This document shows positions 31,267 to 43,311 of a stretch of DNA of 64,000 bases, in pieces (position 1 is the stretch's first letter; every line of letters begins with the position of its first letter). Under the pieces are notes generated by a model. The model was not told where the DNA came from. It worked only from the letters and a program-made list of their open reading frames with translations, and did no database searches. The translations under genes and the position numbers were made by a program. The stretch comes from Blasia pusilla (taxonomy: Eukaryota; Marchantiophyta; Marchantiopsida; Blasiales): positions 15,376,001 through 15,440,000 of the forward strand of contig CM114272.1 in assembly GCA_050084515.1 (NCBI GenBank), given 5' to 3'.

Positions 31267-33722
31267 TCTCGTGTAGACCCTGCACACTTGGCAAGGTGAA
31301 CGTGATTGCTAGATTCAAGAACTTTCTTGCCATGAGGACGGAGCATTATTCACCAGTGCATACCTGAATCCAGCAGTATTTGTACATGACGAGTTGCTTA
31401 TGCAACCAGCAATTTTGTTAGCATAGTGTAATCAAGGCCGGAAAAGTTTATGCATATGGTGACAGTCCTCCTTGCGCATCGTGCGGGAGCCGTCGGTTTC
31501 AAGATGTCAAGAGCACTGCATCATTTACACACACATATTACTTTGTGACGGTGGACAGACATTTTGTGATGGTGGAGAGATTCAGATCATTGAGATTGGA
31601 GACCATACTAATCGGGTGTTTTCCACCTCCCAAGCTCCCACCTTCTGTCTCCACCCCACAATCGCACCATCTTTCGTACGTTTCAAACAGATATGTCCCT
31701 CGGAGTCTACCTCAACCCCCCGACTCTAGATTTCAACGTATTCATCCACGGTAAGACTACCTAAACATGAAGGGAGCCTGGGAGCCTGGGAACATCTTAT
31801 CAGCGACGACTAGCATCCGTTATTCCTACTCTGACTGTAAACCTTAGCAATTACAGCTCTGTGGGTGACCTTTCGAAGGATTCGATCACTAACTTCTGGG
31901 CTTTCGCAAGTACGGTCCGGCACGCTCTCACACGTACCTCATCCACCCAGCGACGGCTTTTCTGTGGTGTCAGGATGGTGCCCTCCGTCGTATCTGGAAG
32001 GCCTGCCGTCTTCATGGAGGGATAAGTAGTGGTTAGCGAGCCGACCGCCTCTCCTACCGAAGGTCTGTCTTGGACACTCTAGACCTCGTACGCCATGACT
32101 GGAAGCCTGGGACCTGGCGATAGCCATATAGTATCATATAAATGCGGTATTCTTGAAGTGAGTGGTCACCATTTAACACTCACGATCTCGTCTCGCGCGT
32201 ATGATTATCTTGTAGACCTTCCGCGAGCATCCCTTTTTGCGCCGTTGCGCTGTGTCTGGCAACAGGAGAGGAGATTTACGCTCACATGAGTGCTACTCTA
32301 TACAGCTCAGTGTCAGGCCTGTCAGGAGAAGTGCGAAGGTGCGCGCATGGCAGCGCAAAAGACGTCAGAGGAAATAGATGTACATCGTACACCCGGGTAT
32401 CATTGGGAGGCCGTTCGGAGATTCTGAAGTTGTTCCCGTGGAAGCCGTCCTCACAAGTAAATCCCCTCGACACTGTCGTCCCCAGGGATCGGGATCCGGA
32501 ATTCGATCTCATTCCGCGTTGTCAGCAACATTCTCGATCGGGATATCTCCGCGGGGCGTCGATCGGGTGGTTGAGAGAGCGGTCCCACGAAGGTGTCCTC
32601 ACAAATAGGAATTTTATCTTTAGCGTGCAAATTCCCAGAAGCACGGCAGGGGAATACGCAGACCTCACGACGGTGATGGCGACCGGTGAAGGTGCAGCAG
32701 CAGCGCAAAGGCTACCAGAAATAGTATGACAAAGCATTGAATGGTCCAAGCGGACATGTGAAGCAAGAGGCAGAGGTGATCGGGGTCATTCGGCACTTTA
32801 TGATCAAGAACCGTGGATGCTCTTACCGCCGTCTCGTCTTTGGCCTTTCATTGACCAACTGCGAATCAACAGCCAGTGGGCGCTCCTGCTCCGCCGTAGT
32901 CAAAGGCAGGGACGATCGTCACCGTGAAGTCTCAAGCGCACAGCTCACTCGTAGAAAACAGCAGTCTCGGGAATCTTTCTGCGGAAGAAGGGATATTCAT
33001 CTGTGTATCGGAGGATACTGCAGATGCAACAGACGGATGAAAAGACTCCATGAATGAGATGTCGGTCCCACGCATGTTCTCCACAAAAATAAACGAACCA
33101 TCGTGCGGATTCGGATGCGAGTGAAGCGGTTTGGAGTTCCGTCCACACGGGAGAGAAGACCATCTCGCTCTCTCTCAGTGAAATCCTGTGGGTCCTTCTG
33201 AGCATCTGGAGTTGCTCTGTACAGGCCCACCGGTGTAGTCACAGCGTGTCACAGACCGAGAATCACAGGGCGATGAAATCTTCGTTCATGCGAGGATTTC
33301 ATAACCGAGCAAGACGCGTAGTAATTTATGCAATCTTTGGCATATCGTCTATCCAACTCACGTCAGGAGGAGAAAACTTGCCAAATTTGCAGCAGCTCGT
33401 GGTGCATGTTCGGCTATGGACTGCACAGATCTCGGGGGGTCGTACTAAATCCGGGAATGTCTGTGTGATCGGATTGAGACCGAAACGCTGGTTCCACTTG
33501 ACCTGCTGTCGCGACATAATTGCAAATCCACAGTGCGCAGCAGATAAACCCAGAAAATATGTCGGTGACAAGCCGTTAGAAGATCGGATGCGTCGAGGTG
33601 GCGGTGGTGTCACTGGTGTCATGGCGGATCCCGATTAGGAGTTCGGTGGAACGACGAGAAACGTGAAGAGTCACAAAGTCACGGACTCCGCTGTTGTGGA
33701 AATATGTGCCTAATTTTAAAAC
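31267..33722. other. No confident gene between RRP7 and MITE
   Basis: Composition rises to about 50% GC at 31900-33650 and several frames of 85-147 codons occur on both strands (for example 32286-32729 plus, 33622-33326 minus). None has a domain or motif I recognise and they overlap each other, so I do not annotate a gene. A decayed or multi-exon gene is possible. Confidence 0.4.
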
Positions 33723-34054
33723 ACTTTTAATCTCCTAAACAAACACACATCACCTCATCTGTCTATTCTCTAATACGACAGGTGATCACATCCTATTCCA
33801 AGAAATACGCAGATTTAGTGGGGGAGCTTGTCCCCATATATATATATATATATGGAATCACCTTTTCTCCATTCTCACTCATGACACATGGGCCGTTATT
33901 ACTTTGGCTTATTAATCCGCTCCCCCTAAATCTGCTTATTACTTGGAAAAGGATGGGATCACATGCATTATTTGTCCATGTTTCCTAATGTAAAGTAGGG
34001 CACTTTGAGAATAGATAGAGGAGGTGATGTGAGTTTGTTTATGACTTTAAAAGT
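33723..34054. mobile_element. Foldback MITE, about 330 bp
   Basis: The two halves are long inverted repeats. ACTTTTAA with AAACAAACACACATCACCTC near 33723-33762 mirrors GAGGTGATGTGAGTTTGTTT with TTAAAAGT at 34021-34054. Inner arms GCAGATTTAGTGGGGGAGC (33809-33827) and GCTCCCCCTAAATCTGC (33919-33935) also pair. Total pairing is well over 100 bases with a short loop that includes an (AT)n run at 33836-33853. No coding sequence is present. The flanking duplication cannot be read with certainty. Confidence 0.75.
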
Positions 34055-34339
34055 AGTTGTTGACCCCAACGTGGATTGGGATTCCTAATTTTGGAATTTG
34101 GATGAGTTTCATGAAAGTTACCATCCTTTCTCAATTCACAAGGTTCACCTTGGAATTTGGCTGCATGTGTTTAGAGTTTCATTGCTAACCATCCATCTTG
34201 AGTCTTGCATTAACATCTTGTGGTTAGTCCTGTCACCATTATGGGTTCATGACTAGTCTCATGGTACCAATGCCGGTCTTTGCTTTTTCTCAATCTCAAG
34301 CCACTTGCACTTAACTAGGACTAACCTCAAGGCTGACCG

Positions 34340-35000
34340 TCGTCGTAAAGTTGGTCCTCTATTTCACCTAGCTTCACCCCGAGGGACTCTTGAACTTGAG
34401 CTTTGCGAGCATAAGTCTTAGATTGAGTCTCAAAGACTCAACCGATTGCACGGTTCGTAGGTAGCCGATAAGCCGTTGAGTGTTGCTCGGGTCGAGTCTC
34501 CCCAAGTGCTTAGCATCTCCCTATGAAGCCTCTTTCCCAAGCCTCGACCATTCTCCCCAAGTTGCTCTCCTAAATCGGAGCGCGTTGGTTAATTCTTCAA
34601 AATACGTCTCTTAGCTCAAACTTGAAACACGACCAAATACGCATCACGATTAGTTCTCGGTTCAAGGGCTTGAGCGGGTAGAGAGGGAGAGTGTCCCCCC
34701 TATAGATACAAATGGGATTCTCCGGGAGAATCCCGCCTTCCCCATTGTCCCCTTGATTTTGAACCTCAACCTAAAAATTGTTCGGGACTCGCGGACCAAC
34801 GTTTGACTAGTTATCCATCAAGATGGCTTGGAGGAGGCTTCTTACAACTTATGCAACTCTCAGTTTCCCAAACGCATATTGGAGCTTAGACACGTGTTTC
34901 ATATGTCTCATGGCTAGCGCTCATTTTGACTCCCTGTATGATGTCTCATGGTTGTCTTGCCACCCTTTACGTTTCATGACTTGTCTTCACAGCGTCTTGC
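34340..35000. repeat. Second copy of the repeat that hosts Element II
   Basis: It aligns to 5041-5377 and, past the insertion point, to 26889 onwards. At about 34675-34700 GGGTAGAGAGGGAGAGTGT bridges the two flanks and so shows the unoccupied target. Differences are many, so the copies are old. Confidence 0.5.
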
Positions 35001-36650
35001 CCATCTTGACTACTCAAGTGTTCCTTGTTTCTCACCTTTGACTTTATATTTGGCTCCAAGGTCTGAAACCTTCCTTACCTTGGCTTTATCCCCACGAGTA
35101 GCTATGCCCCTTTCTCACCTAAGGCTAGTCACAAGACACGTGCGCGTCTCACGTGTTAGTCCCGCGACTGGTTTAGCAACCCTTCCTAGTCTTGCAACTA
35201 GCTAGTCTAGGTTACAACTTTGGTGGGTTACACCAAGGTCTTTCCTCCTTGGACCCACAATCATGACTCGCTTCCCGGGTAAGTGACGAATCACCATGTG
35301 GCACCCAGGTGTGCAAAAGCAAGAGGTGAGTGAGCCATGTCGTACCTAGGAGAGTTAGGGGCACGTATGCATAGGGTTGCGTGCCCAAATGGGGAAGGCT
35401 CTCGCGCAGGGACGCATGCGGAGCTGGGTCATCGAAAGTGCACAAGTAGTTGAGAGGTGCGGGAGTCGAGCTTGAGGATGAACATACAGAAGCGGAATAG
35501 GAGATAGAGTCACTAAGGAGAGAGGTTAGTGGACAAGGAGGCGTGTAGGCCCTCTTTAAAGTGGGTGTGTGCGTGGCTAGGGAGGCGGGAGCCCTGGGAA
35601 AAACCCACACAATCCTCGGTAAGAGTAGAGTGCAGAGGAAGCATGAGGGGCATAGGGCACCGTGCAAGTGTAGGCGCGCGCGTAGAGACTAGAGAGGGAC
35701 AGAGGCAAGGCTCATAGTGAACCGCATCGTATCGTACTAGGGTCTGAGGATGGAGACAAAGTTCAAAGAAGGGAGGTGTAATATGGTTGGACCTAGATGG
35801 GGCTAGCGAAGTGTGGTTGGCCACACTACGTGATTAGGGGCTGAACGTGGCATGTCGGTCTAACGGGGTGGAAATGGTCCAACATACTAGGGATATTATG
35901 TGATTGGATGTTGCAAAGTGGAGGTTGTGATTTGAGACAAAATTCTCCAACCGTGAGATATTGACGGAGTGTTGACTCACAAACACCATGTCGATCAATG
36001 TTGAGATGGGAGATTCGCATTGAGAGTTTGCGATGGAATGTTAGAGGTGGAGACACACGCACTGATGCCGATGGGTAGTCCGCATCCGCTGATGGGAGAT
36101 TTGATGTATTGTCCAAGAAGATGGTCGTGTTGCAGAGGTGGCTGCACCACATGGAGCAATTAGTGTTGCTTGCGCAATAGAGTGATGGCAGGCATGTTTT
36201 GGTTACCCAGTCCATTCCCTTTTCCCGCACTTGTCTTGTGTCATTGATGGTGCTTGGTATCAAGTAGAGCTTAGACTAGATGTATGTAGTGATGATGATG
36301 AGTGTAGTCTCCTTGCATGTGTAGCATTTTTGTGGAGATAAAGCCTTTGTTTGAGTAGGGGTCGCATATATGACCAAAGAGAGTTTCTGTAGCTTAGGTG
36401 AGCTAGTTTGAGAGGCTTATTGTGAGTTTGAATATATCATCACGGGATAAGAATTAGGGTAGGTGAGCTAGTGAGGAGTGTGGGATAATCTTGGTGAGTC
36501 TGAGTGCTTGAGCATGTGAGGCAAGGTTTTCATCAAGATGTTCTTCCAGGGTTTGGAAGAAATGAGTAGTTTAATGCAAGTAGTGGTAGTGGAGTGACAC
36601 GGAGTGGAGTGAGGTATCAAGGAGTTTTGAGTGAGGAACCACCCGACTCC
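35001..36650. other. No gene seen
   Basis: Open frames on the minus strand (35212-35667, 35826-36263) lack known motifs and are Ser/Pro/Leu-rich, typical of chance frames in this composition. This is probably the degraded 5' part of Element IV or old repeat; I cannot find A or B repeats here. Confidence 0.45.
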
Positions 36651-36779
36651 CATGCATGATTGGATCATTATGACTAGCTAGATAGGGGGTGTGGTGACGA
36701 GATTGCAAACGGTGACAATGATACATGGAGGGAGATGGACGACATCGGCCACCGAGGCATGCATCATTTTATGGGTGCA

Positions 36780-37594
36780 ATAGGCACCATATATCTTGAC
36801 GATTTCATCCAAAATTTTGACACATGATGCAACTTCCAAAAGATACAAGCCCCTACACAGTTCAACCCTTTCATGGCGTTGAAGGGTTTGTTCCAACTCT
36901 TAGAGGGTCTTCCGATGGATGGCTACATGGAGTTTTGGTCTTGACACTCGGTTGAGATCAATGTTTGGAGGATGTATTGGGCTCCAGGGTATGTATCCAC
37001 CAGTGGCCGTGAGGCTCATGATGGGATAGTAAGGGGGGAGAGACCTATACCATCAGCCTTGAGACTAGATGGAGATGATGAAAATGAGGGCGATTAGGTG
37101 GTAGAGATCTATGGTGATAGAGCACCACCCAGTTTCAATCCTACAATGGAGTTCTTTCAACAATTGGGGAGGAGCTACCAAGGCGTGCAAACCGACAAGC
37201 TAAAGAGTCTTCATGATTTTCAATGGAGATCATGTGAGATGTTTGAGAGAGGTGTTCATGTGGATGCAGCGACTCATTGTTGCCATAATATGGAGTGACT
37301 GAGGCACAATAAGTACAGTATTTGTAAAAGGAGCTACAGAGGAGAGTCCAAGATGTGATGTTGCTTCACACGACAAAGCCCACACTGAAGGTGATCTTTG
37401 AGTTGTTTGAGTGGGTTGAGCTCAACATGAGTGAGGAGTAGGTGGCGACGAGAGGATTTTCATGGGATTCGATGGGTCTACGAGTAAGAGTGGCCCCGTA
37501 GATTCTTGAGTATGTACCAGTACCACATGAGTGGCTCGGCTGGTGGGCTTAGAGAGTCGGGTGGGTATTGTAAGCCCATAAGGCAACGACCCGT
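36780..37594 (+). pseudogene. Element IV Gag, first part
   Basis: The sequence encodes IYLDDFIQNFDT, stop, then TQFNPFMALKGLFQLLEGLP and DGYMEF, which align with the Gag N-terminal part of Element I (FTPFLAWKGLFQHLEGPP). The frame 37098-37298 gives PPSFNPTMEFFQQLGRSYQG and TDKLKSLHDFQW, the Gag core. The TGA at 36825-36827 occurs at the same place as the TGA at 20108-20110 in Element I. The gene is split at CCGT (37591-37594) by Element III. Confidence 0.8.
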
Positions 37595-38861
37595 TGTCGT
37601 ATAGTAAAATCAACCAGTGTGTAAACTCCTTCGTCATTAAGTGTTAGATAGAGTTTCATTAGTATTAAGTAAATTGGCTTAGAAAAAGGAGATTCTTATG
37701 TTTAAACCTCTTTATGGTGCCTCTTTTATGCGGGTCCAACTTTAGGAAAAGGAGGTAATAAATAAAAGATGACTTTATAAAAGTAAAGTAGTTGCTTTGA
37801 TGAAAAGCAAATGTAGTCTTGGTTGGTGGCTAGGTTATTTGGGGTAATTTGGAAAATATCATGGGTAAAAGAGGATATTTTGGAAGAGATAAGAAGAAAT
37901 CTACTTGTGTCAAAATGTGATTGGTTAAGCCTTGGGAGGAAGCCATGTGGCACAAGATAAGATAAGCTCTATTTCGTACTCTTGTGGATCCCTTGTGAGT
38001 ATATAAAGAGGAGGGACCTTCAAGGGTTCATCACCTTCTATTCCACATCTTGAGTCTCTCGTGTCTCTCTTGAGTGTATGGCTTTGGGATTGCTTGCTCT
38101 TCCAATGAGAGTGGATCACCCCTCTTGGGAGAGTAATTTGACTATGGTCTATTCTTTGAGAAATTTCTAGAGTGTGGTGTGTGTGTGTGGGGATGAGAGG
38201 TTTGTCACCGTAGAGGAGTTTAGTCATACTAAAATAGCGGAAGTTTTGGCTTGTTACTTCCCAATGAGAGTGGATTACCCTCTTGGGAGAATAACTCGCC
38301 AAAACCCATTCTTGAGGAGAGTAGAGAATGTGTGTCAAGCATGGATACGGGTGGAGCACGAGCTGTGCCCGACTTTCCTTTCCTCAATCCTTACCATGTC
38401 AAGGTACTCTTTGTAGATAGGCACTGGTTCACTCGCTATTTAGTTTATCACTTTGGGGAGGCGTTCATGAACCAGGTCATGCAATCTCCAACTCCGGTGA
38501 TTCTTCCTATTGTCATATATGGAAGGACATGGGATTGTACTTTGTATGTCCTTATATAGCGATCCATGGATGTCAATAGGCCTGCTCAAGTAGGGTTTAA
38601 CACTAGTTGTGCTATCTTCCTCGTGTACAAGCGTAAAATAGTTTATAGGGATTTTATAGTTAAGAATTTTGGGGTCCGATGTTACGAAGAAGTGATCGCC
38701 TCGGCACTTCCATTTGTGATACCTGTCGTGAGAGAATGGAGAGTGTACATCATAATTTTGTATTGAAAAAGGAGAACTTATTAGAGAGTTCACCTTGCAT
38801 CAACCGCATCTACATGACTAGAAGGCCCGCCCTTGCTCGAAGAAAGACTCTCGACACGACA
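37595..38861 (+). repeat. Element III 5' LTR
   Basis: It runs from TGTCGTATAG to CTCGACACGACA, with short inverted tips TGTCG/CGACA. A TATA box (TATATAAAG) lies at 38000-38008. An antisense frame of 117 codons (38793-38440) is kept in both LTRs only because they are near-identical. Confidence 0.95.
38000..38008 (+). promoter_or_regulatory. TATA box of Element III LTR
   Basis: TATATAAAG followed by a purine-rich GAGGAGGGACC is the likely core promoter. It is present in all three LTR copies (23864, 38000 and 45185). Confidence 0.7.
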
Positions 38862-38863
38862 AA

Positions 38864-38879
38864 TGGTGCTTCCACCGAG
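38864..38879 (+). other. Primer binding site of Element III
   Basis: TGGTGCTTCCACCGAG begins two bases after the LTR. Its reverse complement ends CTCGG-TGGAAGC-A-CCA, which fits a T-stem half, acceptor-stem half, discriminator and CCA of a tRNA. The tRNA identity is not certain; it is not the initiator Met tRNA usual for many plant elements. Confidence 0.8.
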
Positions 38880-38936
38880 AGATCTTTGAGGCGGTAGTTT
38901 GTGTTTGCAAGTTGAGTCTTATCAAGATGACTACTT

Positions 38937-39980
38937 TTGGGAGTACTTCATCAATGGGAACGGGGAGGCGAGGATCTTCTCCGAACTTTGACAACATTGT
39001 TGAGCCAACAAGGAGGAGTTCACATCGGAGAGCAAAGATCAACAAGGGCTCTCCAAGCGATTGTGAAGAAGTTGGGGAGATTTGATGGCAGGAACATCAC
39101 CAAGTATGTTCGAGAGTACGTCTGTGAGATGGAGGTAAATCGTGTACCCGAAGGTGATATGGTGTCAAGTTTTGAGTTAGCTGTAATACCAGAGATCCGT
39201 AGTCAAGTAAAGAAGTTGAGAGCAGAAAATCCAACCTCATGGGAGGAGTACGAATAGTTGCTGAAAGGAGAATTCTTCGATGATGATGTGGATCGGGTGA
39301 CTAAGAGGAGTTTTCTAGAATGGATAGAGCAACGTCCAGGGAAGGGAATGACTCCAAATGAGTTAATACGTGAGTTTGAGAAGCGGTTTTTTCAGCTTTC
39401 TCCTTCTGAAAGGGCAACTCTAGACTTGAGGAAAACCGAGTTATTCCTTGAGGCGGCAGATGAGAATTTGGAGGACAAGCTTTTCATAATGTTGGCGAAC
39501 AAGAATGAAGAAGGAGGTGTCAGCACTAATTGGAAGAAAGTGGAAGAAGCTGTTGCTATCCTCACAAAGCAAAGTCGAAGTAGAGGTAGAACCACAGTAT
39601 TCAAGTCGGAGGTACCAATTTCAAATCCATTGCCTAAGCCCATGCCAGCAAAGCTTGAAGATTCTACCATTGATGAGTTGGTGAAAGGTTTGAGAGAGTT
39701 GAGAGTAGAAATGGCTGAGCTTAAACTTGATAGGAGTCCTAGTGTTGGTGCTCCTTCAACAAGTAAGAACTTTGTGAGAAGATGTATATGGTGTGATAGT
39801 GTTGAGCATCAACGTCGAGAATGTGAGGAATTTTCAAAAGCTCTTAGAAATGGAATAGTAAACTTCAAAGATGGGAAGATTCATTCGACGCAGACTGGCA
39901 TGCCGTTGAATACCAACTTTGGTAGAGGAGGTATGAAAGGATTAGTGAGAAGTCAAGTAGGAGTTGCCACTCGACATTAG
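38937..39980 (+). pseudogene. Element III Gag
   Basis: A single frame is interrupted only by TAG at 39255-39257 (EEYE, stop, LLKGEF), most simply a CAG-to-TAG change. The protein has a capsid-like core (LQAIVKKLGRFDGRNITKYV, then GMTPNELIREFEKRFFQL) and a coiled-coil-prone KLEDSTIDELVKGLRELR segment. It ends with a zinc knuckle CIWCDSVEHQRREC (CX2CX4HX4C). Gag would form the particle that holds the RNA. The ATG at 38937 is the first after the PBS that opens the frame. Confidence 0.85.
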
Positions 39981-40299
39981 ATTCGACACCTTTGCAAAAA
40001 AATTGAAGCGCCTATTGTATCTATAGCTAAAAGTGAATCATTGGAATTTCCTCGAGAAGTTATGATACGAGGCGAGACTATCCGTCATCCGATTTGGATG
40101 GGATGATCAGTGGAAGTGGGTGTGTTAAAGCATACCTAGCACAAGAGAAACATGTGAGTTGGCAAGATGCTAGTGTGGAGGAGAAGAGGAGACGCGACAA
40201 TGATGGTGTTGATTTGAGGAAGCCGCAAGAAGAGCAAGGATCTTAAGAAGAAAAGGACAACCGGAGGCGCACCATCAAGAGAAGAAGGACCTTCCACAT

Positions 40300-41517
40300 T
40301 TGAATGTGAGGGATTCTCATGTCAAAGAAGCGAGGACAAAGAAGAACAATTTGAGGTCTCCTCAGAAGACCAAGGGTAAGACTCCTACATACAAGCTGCA
40401 GTCTGATATCGAGACAAGCACGAATTTAAAGGAGATTCTTGAGGAGAGGATTTTGGATGCAAAAATAGAGTTTTCTTTGAGAGAAGTCTTGGGCATAGCC
40501 AAACGTGACTTTCATGAGTTGATCATAGATGTGATCAAAAGGAAGAGGGATGACTCGCAGATATGGTGATGGTGAGAGCTTTGGATCCGACATCACAGAA
40601 GAAGAAGATGAAGAGCTTTGCCAAGTGTTTGGACAAAAGCTTGACTTACGAGGAAAAGAGGCGAGAGTAGGAGAAGCCTTGACAGAACAAGGTGAAGAAA
40701 GGCATAATGGTGGACACTATTCTCGATCATATTGGGCGCGTGCAACGACGGAGGCTAGAGTTCGACTTGGCTCTCTTCAAGAGTCAGTTCTGGCTCTCGT
40801 TGATCATGGTTCGGAGATCAACATCATGTCGCGAAGTGTGTACGACAAAGGGATGTGGCCAATTGATACAGGGCATGGATGGGTACTACGAGCGGCTAAC
40901 AACCAAAAAGGTGAACTCTATGGTGCTTGTCCATCCGTCAAAACTCGTATCGGAGATGTGTTGATTGAGCAAAATTTCTTTGTTCAGAATGGAGCTGCTT
41001 ATCCTGTGATTCTTGGGCAACCTTACATCACAGCATCTAGAATGGAGACCAAAGTCATGGATGATGGGTCTCATTATGCCCGTATTAGAAGTCAGGATGG
41101 AACAAGATCAGTTCAATTCCTTACTGTACGAGTAGGTCATGAAAGGAATAGAGAGAAGTTGAGAGATGGTCCTATGAAGGTAGAGAAAGAGTTTTCGGAT
41201 TTTTAGTTAGCACTCCTATAGAGCGGGAATATGGGGGTGCAGAGAAAAGAAAGAGTCTTCCGCTAGTAGAGGGGGAAGAATCATATATGTTTAGGTGTGG
41301 GTTTTCTCAATGTTTTTCTTCGTGGTCTAGTAGATTCCAAATGATGAAAGAAATGAATGAAAAGAAAAGACGTTTTATAAAAAAAAAGGAGGGTTTGTTA
41401 AAATGTGAGGGTGTTCTATTAGATGAAGAGTTCATTAGTGGGATGTATGAAGAAGAGGGTTTTGGAGATAGTCTTGAAGAGGTGTTTACCCAGATGAACA
41501 CCGATTCATTTGGATAG
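40300..41517 (+). pseudogene. Element III protease region
   Basis: The frame 40550-41206 contains VLALVDHGSEINIMSRSVYD, a retropepsin core with D-H-G in place of D-S/T-G, a variant common in this Ty3/gypsy group. QNFFVQNGAAYPVILGQPYI is the second conserved part of the fold. Frames 40300-40569 and 41287-41517 before and after are in other phases, so small indels are present. The enzyme cleaves the Gag-Pol precursor. Confidence 0.75.
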
Positions 41518-41934
41518 AAGTGTGATTGCAATTCACTCGCGTGAGTTGCATGAAGAGATATCAAGGTTCATGGAAGGAGAAAATGAATATGAATCTACGG
41601 AGAAGGAACCGGATGGGCACGGGTTTGAGTCGATTTAACATCCCATGGAGGCACAAGTGCACACAAAATACAAGATAGTGGCCCAGGAAGGTGAAACCAA
41701 TGGCTACTCAACTACCGGAGGGTTGTGGGAGACAAGTAGAACGTGCATCAATGGAGCCAAGTGCGGGATGTCAAGAAGATAGGACACAAGTTCACAGAAG
41801 AGACGCTAGATCGCCGCAAATCGGAGGGGGTGAGTTTCTCACGAAATTGAAAGAAAATGCTTTCGGGAGATGTTAAGGAGACATGGTAAGGCTTTCTCTT
41901 TACTACACAAGAAATTGGTTGTGTAGACACGAGT

Positions 41935-43311
41935 GTGGTGGCACCGATGGTAATTTTCACAGATTCCACATGTGCCTTGGGATTTGAAACCCATACTAGT
42001 ACCACGAGCTATGATTCCCAAGCGATTGAGTTATTGAAGGAGAAGATGCAGATGGGTATCTTAGAGCCATCTATGGGGCCTTACTCGAGTCGATGGTTCT
42101 TTGTGTCGAAGAAATCAGGAGCTCTCCGGTTCATTCAAGATATGCAACCGGAAAATAAGGTAACCATTCGAAATATGGGAGCGGGGCCTAGAATAGATGA
42201 AGTCAGAAGCTTTTGCGGCCGTGCTATCTATTCTATAGGAGATTTGCACTCGGGATATGATCAATTCCAATTAGCTCAGAGAGTAGAGATATTACCACTA
42301 TCGCACTCCACTTGGGCTTGTAAGAATATGCACATTACCTCAAGGAGCAACAAAATTGTCGCTCACATACAGAGCAATGAATAAGATCTTGAGAGAGTTC
42401 ATTCTGAGAAAACCATTCCTTTTGTAGATGATATCCCTATAAAGGGGTGTGCAATAGAAGATAGGATTGAGAGGGTTGTGAAAGATGGGTGTAGAAAGTT
42501 TGTGTCTGATCATATTCGAGATGTGGATATGATCCTAACAAGACTAGAAGAGGTCAATCTTACTCTTTTTGGAGAAAAGTGTAGCTTTGGGGTTCCTCAG
42601 ATCGTGGTAGTGGGTCATCTTTGTGGAGAGTTTGGCCGAAAACCAAATCCAGCAAAAGTTGATGTCATTGGGAGGATACGAGAATGCGAAAACGTCACCG
42701 AAGTGAGAAGGTTTTTAGGAGCTTGTGTGTTCTATCAGGTGTGGATTCCTCATTTTGGCCACATATCTGATCCTTTGTATGAGTTGTTGAGAAAGAAGAA
42801 GAAGTTCACTTGGGAGAAGAAGCAAAGAGCAGCAATGATGCAGTTGAAGGAGGCATTGAAGTCGCCACCAGTTCTACGACAAATGAGCTACGAATGCGGA
42901 CGACCTATTATCATCACAGTGGACACTAGCCCTATTGCTATCGGATGGGCAGTTGGGCAGGATGACGCGGAAGGAAGAAGATTTGCGACAAGGTTTGGAG
43001 CTCGTACACTTACGGAACGACAGAGGAGGTACCCTCAGGTAAAGAGGGAGCTTTGGGGAGTTGTAACTGCAATGAAAGCTGAGAAGGAGTATCTTATGGG
43101 AGCCTATGTATTGCTTGAGGTTGATTGTCTACCTTTGTTAGGTATGATTGCGAATTGTACGACTCCAGATATAGCCATGCTACGTTGGATAGCCTACATT
43201 AGGTCCTTGAATCCACAATTGAAGCATATAGCTGGGAAAGAGAACTCGATGGCGACATGTTGTCTAGAGCTAGATTTAGTCAAGAAGAAGATATGGAGGC
43301 AATCGAGATAG
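41935..43311 (+). pseudogene. Element III reverse transcriptase and RNase H
   Basis: The RT shows SGALRFIQDMQPENKVTIRN, GRAIYSIGDLHSGYDQFQLA (first Asp) and, after a TAA near 42384 and compensating shifts, TIPFVDDIPIKG (catalytic DD). LPQGAT is in another phase at about 42340, so at least four small indels lie between 42300 and 42420. The thumb (FGRKPNPAKVDVIGRI) and RNase H (IIITVDTSPIAIGWAVGQDD, KRELWGVVTA, LEVDCLPLL) follow in frame. Motifs resemble those of Ty3/gypsy elements with a FVDD active site. Confidence 0.87.

Noticed and set aside
32286-33638. Possible gene from ORFs of 98-147 codons
   Set aside because: Frames overlap on both strands, no motif is recognised and no exon chain can be justified.
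38440-38793. 117-codon antisense ORF, identical at 45628-45981
   Set aside because: It is kept in both LTRs because the LTRs are near-identical, and it is not intact in the solo LTR. No domain is seen.
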